From Panagrolaimus kolymaensis (lineage: Eukaryota; Nematoda; Chromadorea; Rhabditida; Panagrolaimidae), in assembly GCA_028622995.1 (NCBI GenBank), contig JAJQJQ010000033.1, positions 2,108,001-2,172,000 on the forward strand: 64,000 nt of DNA, given 5' to 3'. Positions 12,615 to 22,699 of this stretch are shown here, piece by piece. The notes beneath the pieces were generated by a model. It was not told the origin of the DNA, made no database searches, and saw only the letters and a list, made by a program, of their open reading frames with translations. The position numbers were made by a program, and so were the translations under genes. Position 1 is the stretch's first letter; each line of letters begins with the position of its first letter.

Positions 12615-12685
12615 TTTAAAATATTGTTTTGTTATTCATACGGGTTTTTGTGGTTATTGTTATATCATTGTCAGTTTTTATTATG

Positions 12686-12691
12686 AATAAA
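12686..12691 (+). terminator. Candidate poly(A) signal of the Tudor gene
   Basis: AATAAA 72 bases past the stop codon, just before tandem array A begins. Suggestive only. Confidence 0.35.
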
Positions 12692-12704
12692 CAGTTTTTT
12701 TTAA

Positions 12705-15504
12705 TGTATTTTGTTTTCAAACATTTACTGTAGCTTCTTAAAATCTTTATTTTATTGAAAGAGATTTCCTTTCAAACAATAAACATTGTCATTCCGCGCT
12801 CGGAAACTATTCATGGGAAAGTTACAATACAATGAAACAAAAGCATGGAAATTTGCATAAACAAGAATGAAAGTGCAAAAAAGGATTTTTAATTCTCATT
12901 TCATGGAAATGAAATGGTGATGAGTGGCGGGTTTCTTTTGAGGAAGCATTAGGGACCTAATATCAAGGCAAGGGTCCATAGAGCTAATATCCGGGGAAAG
13001 ATCCAAGGACCTAATTTCGAGGATCCAAGGACCAATATCATTGGAAGGTTTCAATGACCAAAAAAACAAAATAAAGGAAAGAACAGATAAAATGGCTTGA
13101 GTTTCTGTGCAATAAAATTTGCATAAACACGAATGCAACGAATGCAGATAGACTTTGCATTGCAAGGAATGTTAGCGATGACGATGGTTGTTGATTATGA
13201 AGCGCTTTAAACATTTAAAGGTCTTATTAGAAAGGATCTTTTAATTTTGGATTGAGAATTTCAAGAAAAAGAAAAAAACTCTGATAGCAAGCCTTTTTTT
13301 GAAACATGTAGAGTGAATTAGCTTTATTATTGCATAAAAATTTAACAGAGATAAACACAATTGTCTTTGAAGTGTCTCAAATATTTGGGTAAGGATGAAA
13401 GTAATTAAATAGCGTTAACGCAAGGAAATGCTGGGAGGACAATTAATATTATAATCGCATGGATGAGATAATATTGCAAAAAAGTAACTAAGAGATGTTC
13501 ACTATAAACTATAAGCAATAAAATGAAACATTTGCTGGCGGGCCGAAGGCCCGCTACCCGCCTAGTGTTTTATTACTTTCTAAAGAATAAACAGAATCGC
13601 TCAATGTTTGACCTAATTTCAGTCAGCAATGAAAATTCAGCAATGAAACATTCAGTGAGCGCGCGTTCTAATTTTTGAAATCAATCGAAAATGTATTTTG
13701 TTTTCAAACATTTACTGTAGCTTCTTAAAATCTTTATTTTATTGAAAGAGATTTCCTTTCAAACAATAAACATTGTCATTCCGCGCTCGGAAACTATTCA
13801 TGGGAAAGTTACAATACAATGAAACAAAAGCATGGAAATTTGCATAAACAAGAATGAAAGTGCAAAAAAGGATTTTTAATTCTCATTTCATGGAAATGAA
13901 ATGGTGATGAGTGGCGGGTTTCTTTTGAGGAAGCATTAGGGACCTAATATCAAGGCAAGGGTCCATAGAGCTAATATCCGGGGAAAGATCCAAGGACCAA
14001 TATCATTGGAAGGTTTCAATGACCAAAAAAACAAAATAAAGGAAAGAACAGATAAAATGGCTTGAGTTTCTGTGCAATAAAATTTGCATAAACACGAATG
14101 CAACGAATGCAGATAGACTTTGCATTGCAAGGAATGTTAGCGATGACGATGGTTGTTGATTATGAAGCGCTTTAAACATTTAAAGGTCTTATTAGAAAGG
14201 ATCTTTTAATTTTGGATTGAGAATTTCAAGAAAAAGAAAAAAACTCTGATAGCAAGCCTTTTTTTGAAACATGTAGAGTGAATTAGCTTTATTATTGCAT
14301 AAAAATTTAACAGAGATAAACACAATTGTCTTTGAAGTGTCTCAAATATTTGGGTAAGGATGAAAGTAATTAAATAGCGTTAACGCAAGGAAATGCTGGG
14401 AGGACAATTAATATTATAATCGCATGGATGAGATAATATTGCAAAAAAGTAACTAAGAGATGTTCACTATAAACTATAAGCAATAAAATGAAACATTTGC
14501 TGGCGGGCCGAAGGCCCGCTACCCGCCTAGTGTTTTATTACTTTCTAAAGAATAAACAGAATCGCTCAATGTTTGACCTAATTTCAGTCAGCAATGAAAA
14601 TTCAGCAATGAAACATTCAGTGAGCGCGCGTTCTAATTTTTGAAATCAATCGAAAATGTATTTTGTTTTCAAACATTTACTGTAGCTTCTTAAAATCTTT
14701 ATTTTATTGAAAGAGATTTCCTTTCAAACAATAAACATTGTCATTCCGCGCTCGGAAACTATTCATGGGAAAGTTACAATACAATGAAACAAAAGCATGG
14801 AAATTTGCATAAACAAGAATGAAAGTGCAAAAAAGGATTTTTAATTCTCATTTCATGGAAATGAAATGGTGATGAGTGGCGGGTTTCTTTTGAGGAAGCA
14901 TTAGGGACCTAATATCAAGGCAAGGGTCCATAGAGCTAATATCCGGGGAAAGATCCAAGGACCAATATCATTGGAAGGTTTCAATGACCAAAAAAACAAA
15001 ATAAAGGAAAGAACAGATAAAATGGCTTGAGTTTCTGTGCAATAAAATTTGCATAAACACGAATGCAACGAATGCAGATAGACTTTGCATTGCAAGGAAT
15101 GTTAGCGATGACGATGGTTGTTGATTATGAAGCGCTTTAAACATTTAAAGGTCTTATTAGAAAGGATCTTTTAATTTTGGATTGAGAATTTCAAGAAAAA
15201 GAAAAAAACTCTGATAGCAAGCCTTTTTTTGAAACATGTAGAGTGAATTAGCTTTATTATTGCATAAAAATTTAACAGAGATAAACACAATTGTCTTTGA
15301 AGTGTCTCAAATATTTGGGTAAGGATGAAAGTAATTAAATAGCGTTAACGCAAGGAAATGCTGGGAGGACAATTAATATTATAATCGCATGGATGAGATA
15401 ATATTGCAAAAAAGTAACTAAGAGATGTTCACTATAAACTATAAGCAATAAAATGAAACATTTGCTGGCGGGCCGAAGGCCCGCTACCCGCCTAGTGTTT
15501 TATT
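12705..15504. repeat. Tandem array A: three copies of a ~965-base unit
   Basis: Copies begin with the word TGTATTTTG at 12705, 13692 and 14657, giving periods of 987 and 965 bases; copies are almost identical. The 22-base length difference is an extra CTAATTTCGAGGATCCAAGG-type segment in copy 1. Each copy ends in a GC-rich hairpin (GCGGGC CGAAG GCCCGC) followed by CTAG, at 13562-13565, 14527-14530 and 15492-15495. Short open frames in each copy only repeat the unit and are not credible genes. Copies 1 and 2 carry a tail of about 120 bases that recurs once after array B at about 19181-19300. Confidence 0.95.
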
Positions 15505-18500
15505 ACTTTATAAGAAAAAACAACTTTGCCCAATTGCATGTAACATGCAAAAAATTCAGTTCAGTCATTTCGCGTTGAGAGTGAGCACTTTTGCAAATTT
15601 TTGAAATTAATCGAAAATGTTGCAAACTTTTTTATGCGAATATTTGAAGATTGCTTTTAGAAAGTTTTTGATGTAAAATTTTTTATATTTAGATAATCGA
15701 AAATATTGGTGATGCTCATATATCAAACATGTGTTGTTATTGTTTTTACGTCCATTTGTAGCTAAATTTAGGCAACTTTTTTTTAAAAGAGCGGATAGCA
15801 TGTAGCATTTTTTAAATAGTTGGGTAGCTATTAATTATTATTAGTTGAGTTGGAAGTGAATGATTTGTTGAACTTTATTTTAATTATTTTCGAAGCCCTT
15901 TTTTGATGAATCAAGAAGATTTAACAAAAACGCAAATGTAGCATTTTTTAAATAGTTGGGTAGCTATTAATTATTATTAGTTGAGTTGGAAGTGGATGAT
16001 TTGTTGAACTTTATTTTAATTATTTTCGAAGCCCTTTTTTGATGAATCAAGAAGATTTAACAAAAACGCAATATATTTTATCTTTTTTTTGACGTGTTTT
16101 ATAAAATATGTAAAGAAAAATGAAATTTTCTAAAAAGCTACTTCAATCAATCACCAAACTTGCTTGAGCATAAAAAAAAAATTAAGCTTTTTAGAATTAC
16201 TAGAGGATTTATTTTTGACCATTTGAGGTTAATTTATAAAAAGTTTCGAAAAGGTAAAAATCAAATTATTTTAAATATCTTTGGGAGTTTCAATACCGTT
16301 AAAAAAGGAAAGCAATGGAATTTTGCAAACAATTTTAAGCAAATTTTGCGTTTTTGAGATTTGTGAATATGGATAATAAACTTTTTTAAAACATATTTGG
16401 GTGGATAAACTTACTGAGAAAAAAAGTTGAAATGGGTTCTTCGCCCCGTAGGGGCGAAGAACGCTTTTCGCTTTTTTTCGAGCGTTCTCCTTTAAAACTT
16501 AATTATATTTTTAACTGATTCATTGCTTTGCTTAATTAACCTTAAGTCAACCCGAGCAATGTAAAAAATGTTTTCAAAAAGTTTTGTGAATATGGATAGG
16601 ATAATAAACCTTTTTTAACAATGTTGGGTGGATAAACTTAGTGAGAAAAAAAGTAGAAATGTGTTCTTCGCCCCGTAGGGGTGAAGAACGCTTTTCGCTT
16701 TTTTTCGAGCGCTCTCCTTTAAAACTTAATTATATTTTGACTTATTCATAGCTTAAAGGGACATAGCTATTTCATGCCTTTTCAAAAATTTCGATACTGG
16801 GGCTGATAGGAACAGTTGGGGCGGCGCGTGTTTGAATTACCGTGCACTTTCTGTCTTACACGGTAATTCAAACACGCGCCTTACCAAGTGTAACTTTCAG
16901 TCCCCACTATCGAAATTTCAAAAAAGGCATGAAATAGCTATGTCCCTTTAATCATCCCTTGGTTTACTCAAACAATGAAATCAACCCAATTCATAAAAGC
17001 GGTATTGCGTAGCAATACCGCTGGTTACTTTATAAGAAAAAACAACTTTGCCTAATTGCATGTAACATGCAAAAAATTCAGTTCAGTCATTTCGCGTTGA
17101 GAGTGAGCACTTTTGCAAATTTTTGAAATTAATCGAAAATGTTGCAAACTTTTTTATGCGAATATTTGAAGATTGCTTTTAGAAAGTTTTTGATGTAAAA
17201 TTTTTTATATTTAGATAATCGAAAATATTGGTGATGCTCATATATCAAACATGTGTTGTTATTGTTTTTACGTCCATTTGTAGCTAAATTTAGGCAACTT
17301 TTTTTTAAAAGAGCGGATAGCATGTAGCATTTTTTAAATAGTTGGGTAGCTATTAATTATTATTAGTTGAGTTGGAAGTGAATGATTTGTTGAACTTTAT
17401 TTTAATTATTTTCGAAGCCCTTTTTTGATGAATCAAGAAGATTTAACAAAAACGCAATATATTTTATCTTTTTTTTGACGTGTTTTATAAAATATGTAAA
17501 GAAAAATGAAATTTTCTGAAAAGCTACTTCAATCAATCACCAAACTTGCTTGAGCATAAAAAAAAAATTAAGCTTTTTAGAATTACTAGAGGATTTATTT
17601 TTGACCATTTGAGGTTAATTTATAAAAAGTTTCGAAAAGGTAAAAATCAAATTATTTTAAATATCTTTGGGAGTTTCAATACCGTTAAAAAAGGAAAGCA
17701 ATGGAATTTTGCAAACAATTTTAAGCAAATTTTGCGTTTTTGAGATTTGTGAATATGGATAATAAACTTTTTTAAAACATATTTGGGTGGATAAACTTAC
17801 TGAGAAAAAAAGTTGAAATGGGTTCTTCGCCCCGTAGGGGCGAAGAACGCTTTTCGCTTTTTTTCGAGCGTTCTCCTTTAAAACTTAATTATATTTTTAA
17901 CTGATTCATTGCTTTGCTTAATTAACCTTAAGTCAACCCGAGCAATGTAAAAAATGTTTTCAAAAAGTTTTGTGAATATGGATAGGATAATAAACCTTTT
18001 TTAACAATGTTGGGTGGATAAACTTAGTGAGAAAAAAAGTAGAAATGTGTTCTTCGCCCCGTAGGGGTGAAGAACGCTTTTCGCTTTTTTTCGAGCGCTC
18101 TCCTTTAAAACTTAATTATATTTTGACTTATTCATAGCTTAATCATCCCTTGGTTTACTCAAACAATGAAATCAACCCAATTCATAAAAGCGGTATTGCG
18201 TAGCAATACCGCTGGTTACTTTATAAGAAAAAACAACTTTGCCCAATTGCATGTAACATGCAAAAAATTCAGTTCAGTCATTTCGTGTTGAGAGTGGGCA
18301 CTTTTGCAAATTTTTGAAATTAATCGAAAATGTTGCAAACTTTTTTATGCGAATATTTGAAGATTGCTTTTAGAAAGTTTTTGATGTAAAATTTTTTATA
18401 TTTAGATAATCGAAAATATTGGTGATGCTCATATATCAAACATGTGTTGTTATTGTTTTTACGTCCATTTGTAGCTAAATTTAGGCAACTTTTTTTTAAA

Positions 18501-19181
18501 AGAGCGGATAGCATGTAGCATTTTTTAAATAGTTGGGTAGCTATTAATTATTATTAGTTGAGTTGGAAGTGAATGATTTGTTGAACTTTATTTTAATTAT
18601 TTTCGAAGCCCTTTTTTGATGAATCAAGAAGATTTAACAAAAACGCAATATATTTTATCTTTTTTTTGACGTGTTTTATAAAATATGTAAAGAAAAATGA
18701 AATTTTCTGAAAAGCTACTTCAATCAATCACCAAACTTGCTTGAGCATAAAAAAAAAATTAAGCTTTTTAGAATTACTAGAGGATTTATTTTTGACCATT
18801 TGAGGTTAATTTATAAAAAGTTTCGAAAAGGTAAAAATCAAATTATTTTAAATATCTTTGGGAGTTTCAATACCGTTAAAAAAGGAAAGCAATGGAATTT
18901 TGCAAACAATTTTAAGCAAATTTTGCGTTTTTGAGATTTGTGAATATGGATAATAAACTTTTTTAAAACATATTTGGGTGGATAAACTTAGTGAGAAAAA
19001 AAGTAGAAATGTGTTCTTCGCCCCGTAGGGGTGAAGAACGCTTTTCGCTTTTTTTCGAGCGCTCTCCTTTAAAACTTAATTATATTTTGACTTATTCATA
19101 GCTTAATCATCCCTTGGTTTACTCAAACAATGAAATCAACCCAATTCATAAAAGCGGTATTGCGTAGCAATACCGCTGGTT
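15505..19181. repeat. Tandem array B: three copies of 1522, 1191 and 964 bases
   Basis: Copies begin at 15505, 17027 and 18218 with a TACTTTATAAG boundary and are nearly identical. Copy 1 is longer because it holds a MITE (16757-16947 plus a target copy) and a 137-base internal duplication (15801 and 15938). Copy 3 is shorter because it has one rather than two of an internal sub-repeat around the hairpin TTCTTCGCCCCGTAGGGG. Every copy ends in a hairpin, AGCGGTATTGC GTA GCAATACCGCT, followed by GG. No credible gene is encoded. Confidence 0.95.
16757..16947. mobile_element. MITE inserted in one copy of array B
   Basis: It begins AGGGACATAGCTATTTC and ends with the reverse complement, with an inner hairpin around GCGCGTGTTTGAATTACC. 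The other two B copies have an intact CTTAATC at this point, so the empty site is present in the same window and the insertion is unambiguous. The filled site shows TTAA on both sides (16753-16756 and 16948-16951). Related to the element at 8329-8521. Confidence 0.95.
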
Positions 19182-19961
19182 ACTTTCTAAAGAATAAACA
19201 GAATCGCTCAATGTTTGACCTAATTTCAGTCAGCAATGAAAATTCAGCAATGAAACATTCAGTGAGCGCGCGTTCTAATTTTTGAAATCAATCGAAAATG
19301 TTGCAAACTTTTTTATACAAATATTTGAAGATTGCTTTTAGAAAGTTTATGATGTAAAATTTTTTATATTTAGATAATCGAAAATATTGGTGAAGCCCAT
19401 ATATCCAACATGGGTTGTTATTGTTTTTGCGCCCATTTTTAGCTAAATTTAATCTGCTTTTTTGAAAAGTGAGTGCATCTGAGTTTTTTTGGAAATTTTT
19501 TAAAATATTATTTGTAATTATGTATTAATCTTCGTGGCAGTGTGATTTAAAAAATATTCAAATATGCTGAACTTTTATTGCTGTATTTTTTTAAGCGGCT
19601 TTTTAGTGCGTTGTTGCGGGCATTATAAACGCAGCAACCTTTTTCTTAGTAGAAAAGTAATCTATAGAGATAAGATACTAAATGGATAGCAATCGTTTCG
19701 AGGCTATGGGACTCATATATCACCCATGGACTTACCTATTCTTTTTTTTTTTGAAAGTCCTGTAGCAAATGGATGACAAGAAAGGCATGCAATTGCCGAA
19801 GGCAATGCATGGCTTCCGAACAATCTCTTATGTATCCCATGGGCTTTTACCTAAATATGGTACTATCTCCGAAATTCACGTAGCTTAATCGCCCCTTGGT
19901 CTGCCCCAAACAATGAAATCAACTCAATCCATAAAAGCGGTATTGCGTAGCAATACCGCTG
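19182..19961. repeat. Diverged fourth partial unit of the A/B arrays
   Basis: This stretch opens with the array A tail (CTAAAGAATAAACAG), passes into the start of unit B, then into sequence with no clear repeat match, and closes with the B ending: AATGAAATCAACTCAATCC and the same GTA-loop hairpin at 19936-19960. It is more diverged than copies 1-3. Its last bases abut the kinase fragment. Confidence 0.8.
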
Positions 19962-20362
19962 GTTTAACTCAAAGAATGGAAGCTAAAATAACTGATTTTT
20001 GTTTGGCTTCATCTTGTAATGAAACCTTCACCTATGAAGCCCCAATTCAACGACGTCTTCCACTTCGATGGAAGGCGCCTGAAACCCTTAAAAATCGATT
20101 TTTTTCTGAATTCTCTGATGTTTGGTCTTTTGCAGTTTTAGCTTGGGAAGTATTTAATCATGACGAAATTCCATATGGAAATATTGATGGAAATGATATT
20201 TTAGAATTTTTATCCAATGGAAATCGGTTGGAATTTCCCGAAGAAATATCAGAAGGATGGAAGAGATTATTAACAAAATGTTGGAATGAAAACAAGGATG
20301 AGAGACAAACATTCAAAGTAATAACAACCCTATTGGAGCCTTTCTTGAAACTCAAACATTGA
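19913..20362 (+). pseudogene. Tyrosine-kinase C-lobe fragment joined to repeat sequence
   Basis: The open frame of 149 aa starts inside the repeat end: the first ~17 residues are encoded by array B sequence and its hairpin. From about residue 22 it is a kinase: KITDFCLAS (DFG changed to DFC), an activation loop with a tyrosine, LPLRWKAPETL, SDVWSFAVLAWEVF and CWNENKDERQTF. These are subdomains VII-XI of a Fes/Fer- or Src-like tyrosine kinase, a family greatly expanded in nematodes. The glycine loop, the VAIK lysine and the catalytic loop are absent and no upstream exons were found back to the Tudor gene. I read it as a truncated copy; an unspliced last exon of a gene broken by the arrays is the alternative. 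Confidence 0.75.
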
Positions 20363-20533
20363 GTTATTGATACCTTTCTTCTGTAAATAACGAGAGTAAA
20401 ACAACATTTCTTGTAAAATAAAAATTCACAACATACATAGAGATATAAAAATCGTTTATAATATTTATACAAAGAAAAACAAAAGAAGTTTAATGTTAAA
20501 CAATAAAAAAGTTTTTCAAAAACAAATAAAGAA

Positions 20534-21586
20534 TTAATACAACGATCGATTCATAAGCCATCCAAGGCTTTGAGGTATATCAGCACCAGCTTTCGAAGCA
20601 GCCTAAAACAAAAAAGGTAAAACTAAGATTGGTTATAAAAAAATTATTTACAATAAGAACTTCAATCATATTTTTTTCGTGTCGTTCAGGATTATTTTGA
20701 ATAATTGTTGAATCAACGAAAGTAAATGCTTCACCACGGTAAGGGTTTTCTTCATCATATTCACGACCAGTTCTTCCAATTCTTGTAGCATAAGCACATA
20801 AATTGATAGGAAATTCAAAGTTGATTACCTAAAAAAGAGTAATTAACAAAACATTAAAAAAGGGAGATATGCACATACAATTTTAACATTCTTGAAATCA
20901 ATACCAGCAGCAGCAATATCAGAAGCAACAAGGATATCAATTTCGTTGGTTTCACCAGCGTTGTCACGATAAGTATGAGGTAGTGCTGTAAAAGCATCAA
21001 GAAGAACTTGGCGACTATTAGGACTAATAGCACTATTGTAAGCAGCAACATATTTCTTTAACGTCGGTGGAAGAGCGTGGTCATGCATTAATCGACTTGC
21101 AAGAACTCCAAAAACTTCACGGCAATTGATAAAAATAATAGTTTTTGGATAACGAAAAAACCAGTTCAACCAGAAACACGTCTAAAAAAACTAAAGTTTT
21201 ACCAATAGAAACTCGCTTCAGTATAAAGTAGATAATTTTCAAACTACAAAATCTTGAGAAAATGGAAGATACTTACTTTGCAGCAATTCTAATATCCCAT
21301 TTGCTTTCACCAATAACCATAATATCTTTCTCAGGAACGTCATAATAGGTGCTTGGTCCACGCTGAATATGATCTTCAGGACGAATTTCTGCCTTTTCAG
21401 ATGCATAAGCTTTTGGAGGATTTACGGCACGCCGAGGTCGAATAAATCGATAAACAGGTTTTTCAAGTTTTTCCTAAAAAATTAATGTTAAAAGCTTATA
21501 TTAATAATCACCAAAGAAAAAACGCTTACTCCTTGACCAAATTCATTATAATTTTCAAATTCGCTCAACCTGTTGTTAAAAGTCAT
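20534..21586 (-). pseudogene. DEAD-box RNA helicase remnant lacking the first RecA domain
   Basis: Segments 21586-21530, 21473-21277, 21181-20879, 20828-20652 and 20602-20534. The last three encode a helicase C-terminal domain: KTIIFINCREVFGVLASRL, ILVASDIAAAGIDF (motif V) and ATRIGRTGR (motif VI), ending MNRSLY. The first two give a 19-residue start and a 65-residue segment without Q-motif, Walker A or DEAD box. Joining segment 2 to segment 3 shifts phase by two and hits a stop a few codons later; segment 3 itself is open in the needed frame. So the N-terminal RecA domain is missing and the junction is out of frame. A missed exon could rescue the frame, but the intron is only about 95 bases, too short to hold the missing domain. 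Confidence 0.65.
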
Positions 21587-22099
21587 TTTATCTATTTCAC
21601 TTTTCAATTTGCAAAATGAAAATATTATTAGAAAGCGATGACTTTGAAAAATGCAAAATGAAGGAATCGATAAAAAAAACAAACAAAACTTATAAGATAA
21701 AACAATTCGCGTTAGTTATTCGTTGTTGGAATAAAAAACCATTCAAAAAATCGTTCTTTGTTCTGTGGAAAAAGTTTACACAAAAATTTTTTTAATGGAT
21801 TTGATTGATGTTTCTGTTTCATTTAATGTAATTCTAGGATGTCTTTTTTGGATCGTTTTAATTCGATACGAAACGTATCATTTATGATTAATTTTAACCA
21901 TGCTCCATATACCTAACACCAAAAAATCAAGAAACAAAAAAGATGAAATAAAAAATGCTTCTTTTATTTTCTTCTAAAACTTTCAATTTCTTCCACAAAT
22001 TTCTTCTTCTAATATTGAGTAATAAAAATTGATAATAAAGTAAAAATAAATTATTACCACCTTCTTTTTCCACTTTATAAGCTACCTAGCTATTTCAGA
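21587..22099. other. Intergenic region, no gene seen
   Basis: AT-rich DNA upstream of the helicase remnant, with A/T runs and no recognisable coding or RNA gene. Confidence 0.4.
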
Positions 22100-22318
22100 A
22101 TGGCATTTACACTCAAAGGACGAAAACCAATTGAAGATTGCCCATTGACAGATGGAAGCGAACGAGATACCTTCTCTAAAGTAATCATCGCTTATGATCA
22201 CTGTGCTGAATCGAATATGGCAAGATCGTGTAATGTTAATGGCTGGAAAATTGCTCTCATCATCTTCCACTTTCTCCTTCGTCTTCCTCTTCAATTGGTC
22301 TTTTCAAACACTGAATAA
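22100..22318 (+). CDS. Hypothetical small protein
   Basis: A 72-aa frame beginning ATGGCATTTACACTC directly after a CTATTTCAG, which could be a 3' splice site (cis or trans). The first half is hydrophilic and has two Cys, and the C-terminal 20 residues are hydrophobic. I recognise no family. The opposite strand is also open over most of this stretch, so coding status is doubtful. Confidence 0.25.
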   Translation: MAFTLKGRKPIEDCPLTDGSERDTFSKVIIAYDHCAESNMARSCNVNGWKIALIIFHFLLRLPLQLVFSNTE

Positions 22319-22699
22319 TTATAACTTACTTTTGTGTATTGTAGTAAACTAATATTAAAACTGTGTTATAGTATTTATGTAATTATAATAGATTGAATAA
22401 AGATTGAAAGAAAAAACTTTGTGTCTCTTTTTTTTTGTTTGTTTGGTTGAAAGCTAAAAAGAAGTTGGATTCAAACCATTTTTTTTTGATAAAGAAGCAA
22501 TTCAAAAAAGCGGGTTTTTTTTTTGCCATGTCCAACATGAATACCCAAAAAAGGTACAGTATGCTTCGTGTTGAAACCTTTATAAGCAGTTGTTCTTTAG
22601 CCATTTTTTCATTTCTGATTTTTTTTCTTTATAAAAACTGATAAACTCTGTTTATTATTCTTTAAATCTGTGTAAAAGTGTTTTAAATTAATTGTTAAA
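22319..22699. other. Intergenic region upstream of the GIY-YIG gene
   Basis: AT-rich, with T- and A-runs that open overlapping frames on both strands. No gene is supported; it likely holds the promoter of the gene starting at 22700. Confidence 0.4.

Noticed and set aside
12896..15095. Repeated minus-strand frames beginning MQCKVYLHSLH
   Set aside because: The same frame recurs only because the array A unit recurs; copy 1 differs by the 22-base indel and nothing resembles a protein family.
15607..18934. Repeated 64-65-codon frames on both strands in array B
   Set aside because: They are AT-coded, identical because the unit is tandemly repeated, and match no family.
12705..19181. CRISPR-like or satellite locus
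   Set aside because: Units are about 1 kb with no short direct repeats and spacers, and the host is an animal; it is a tandem array.
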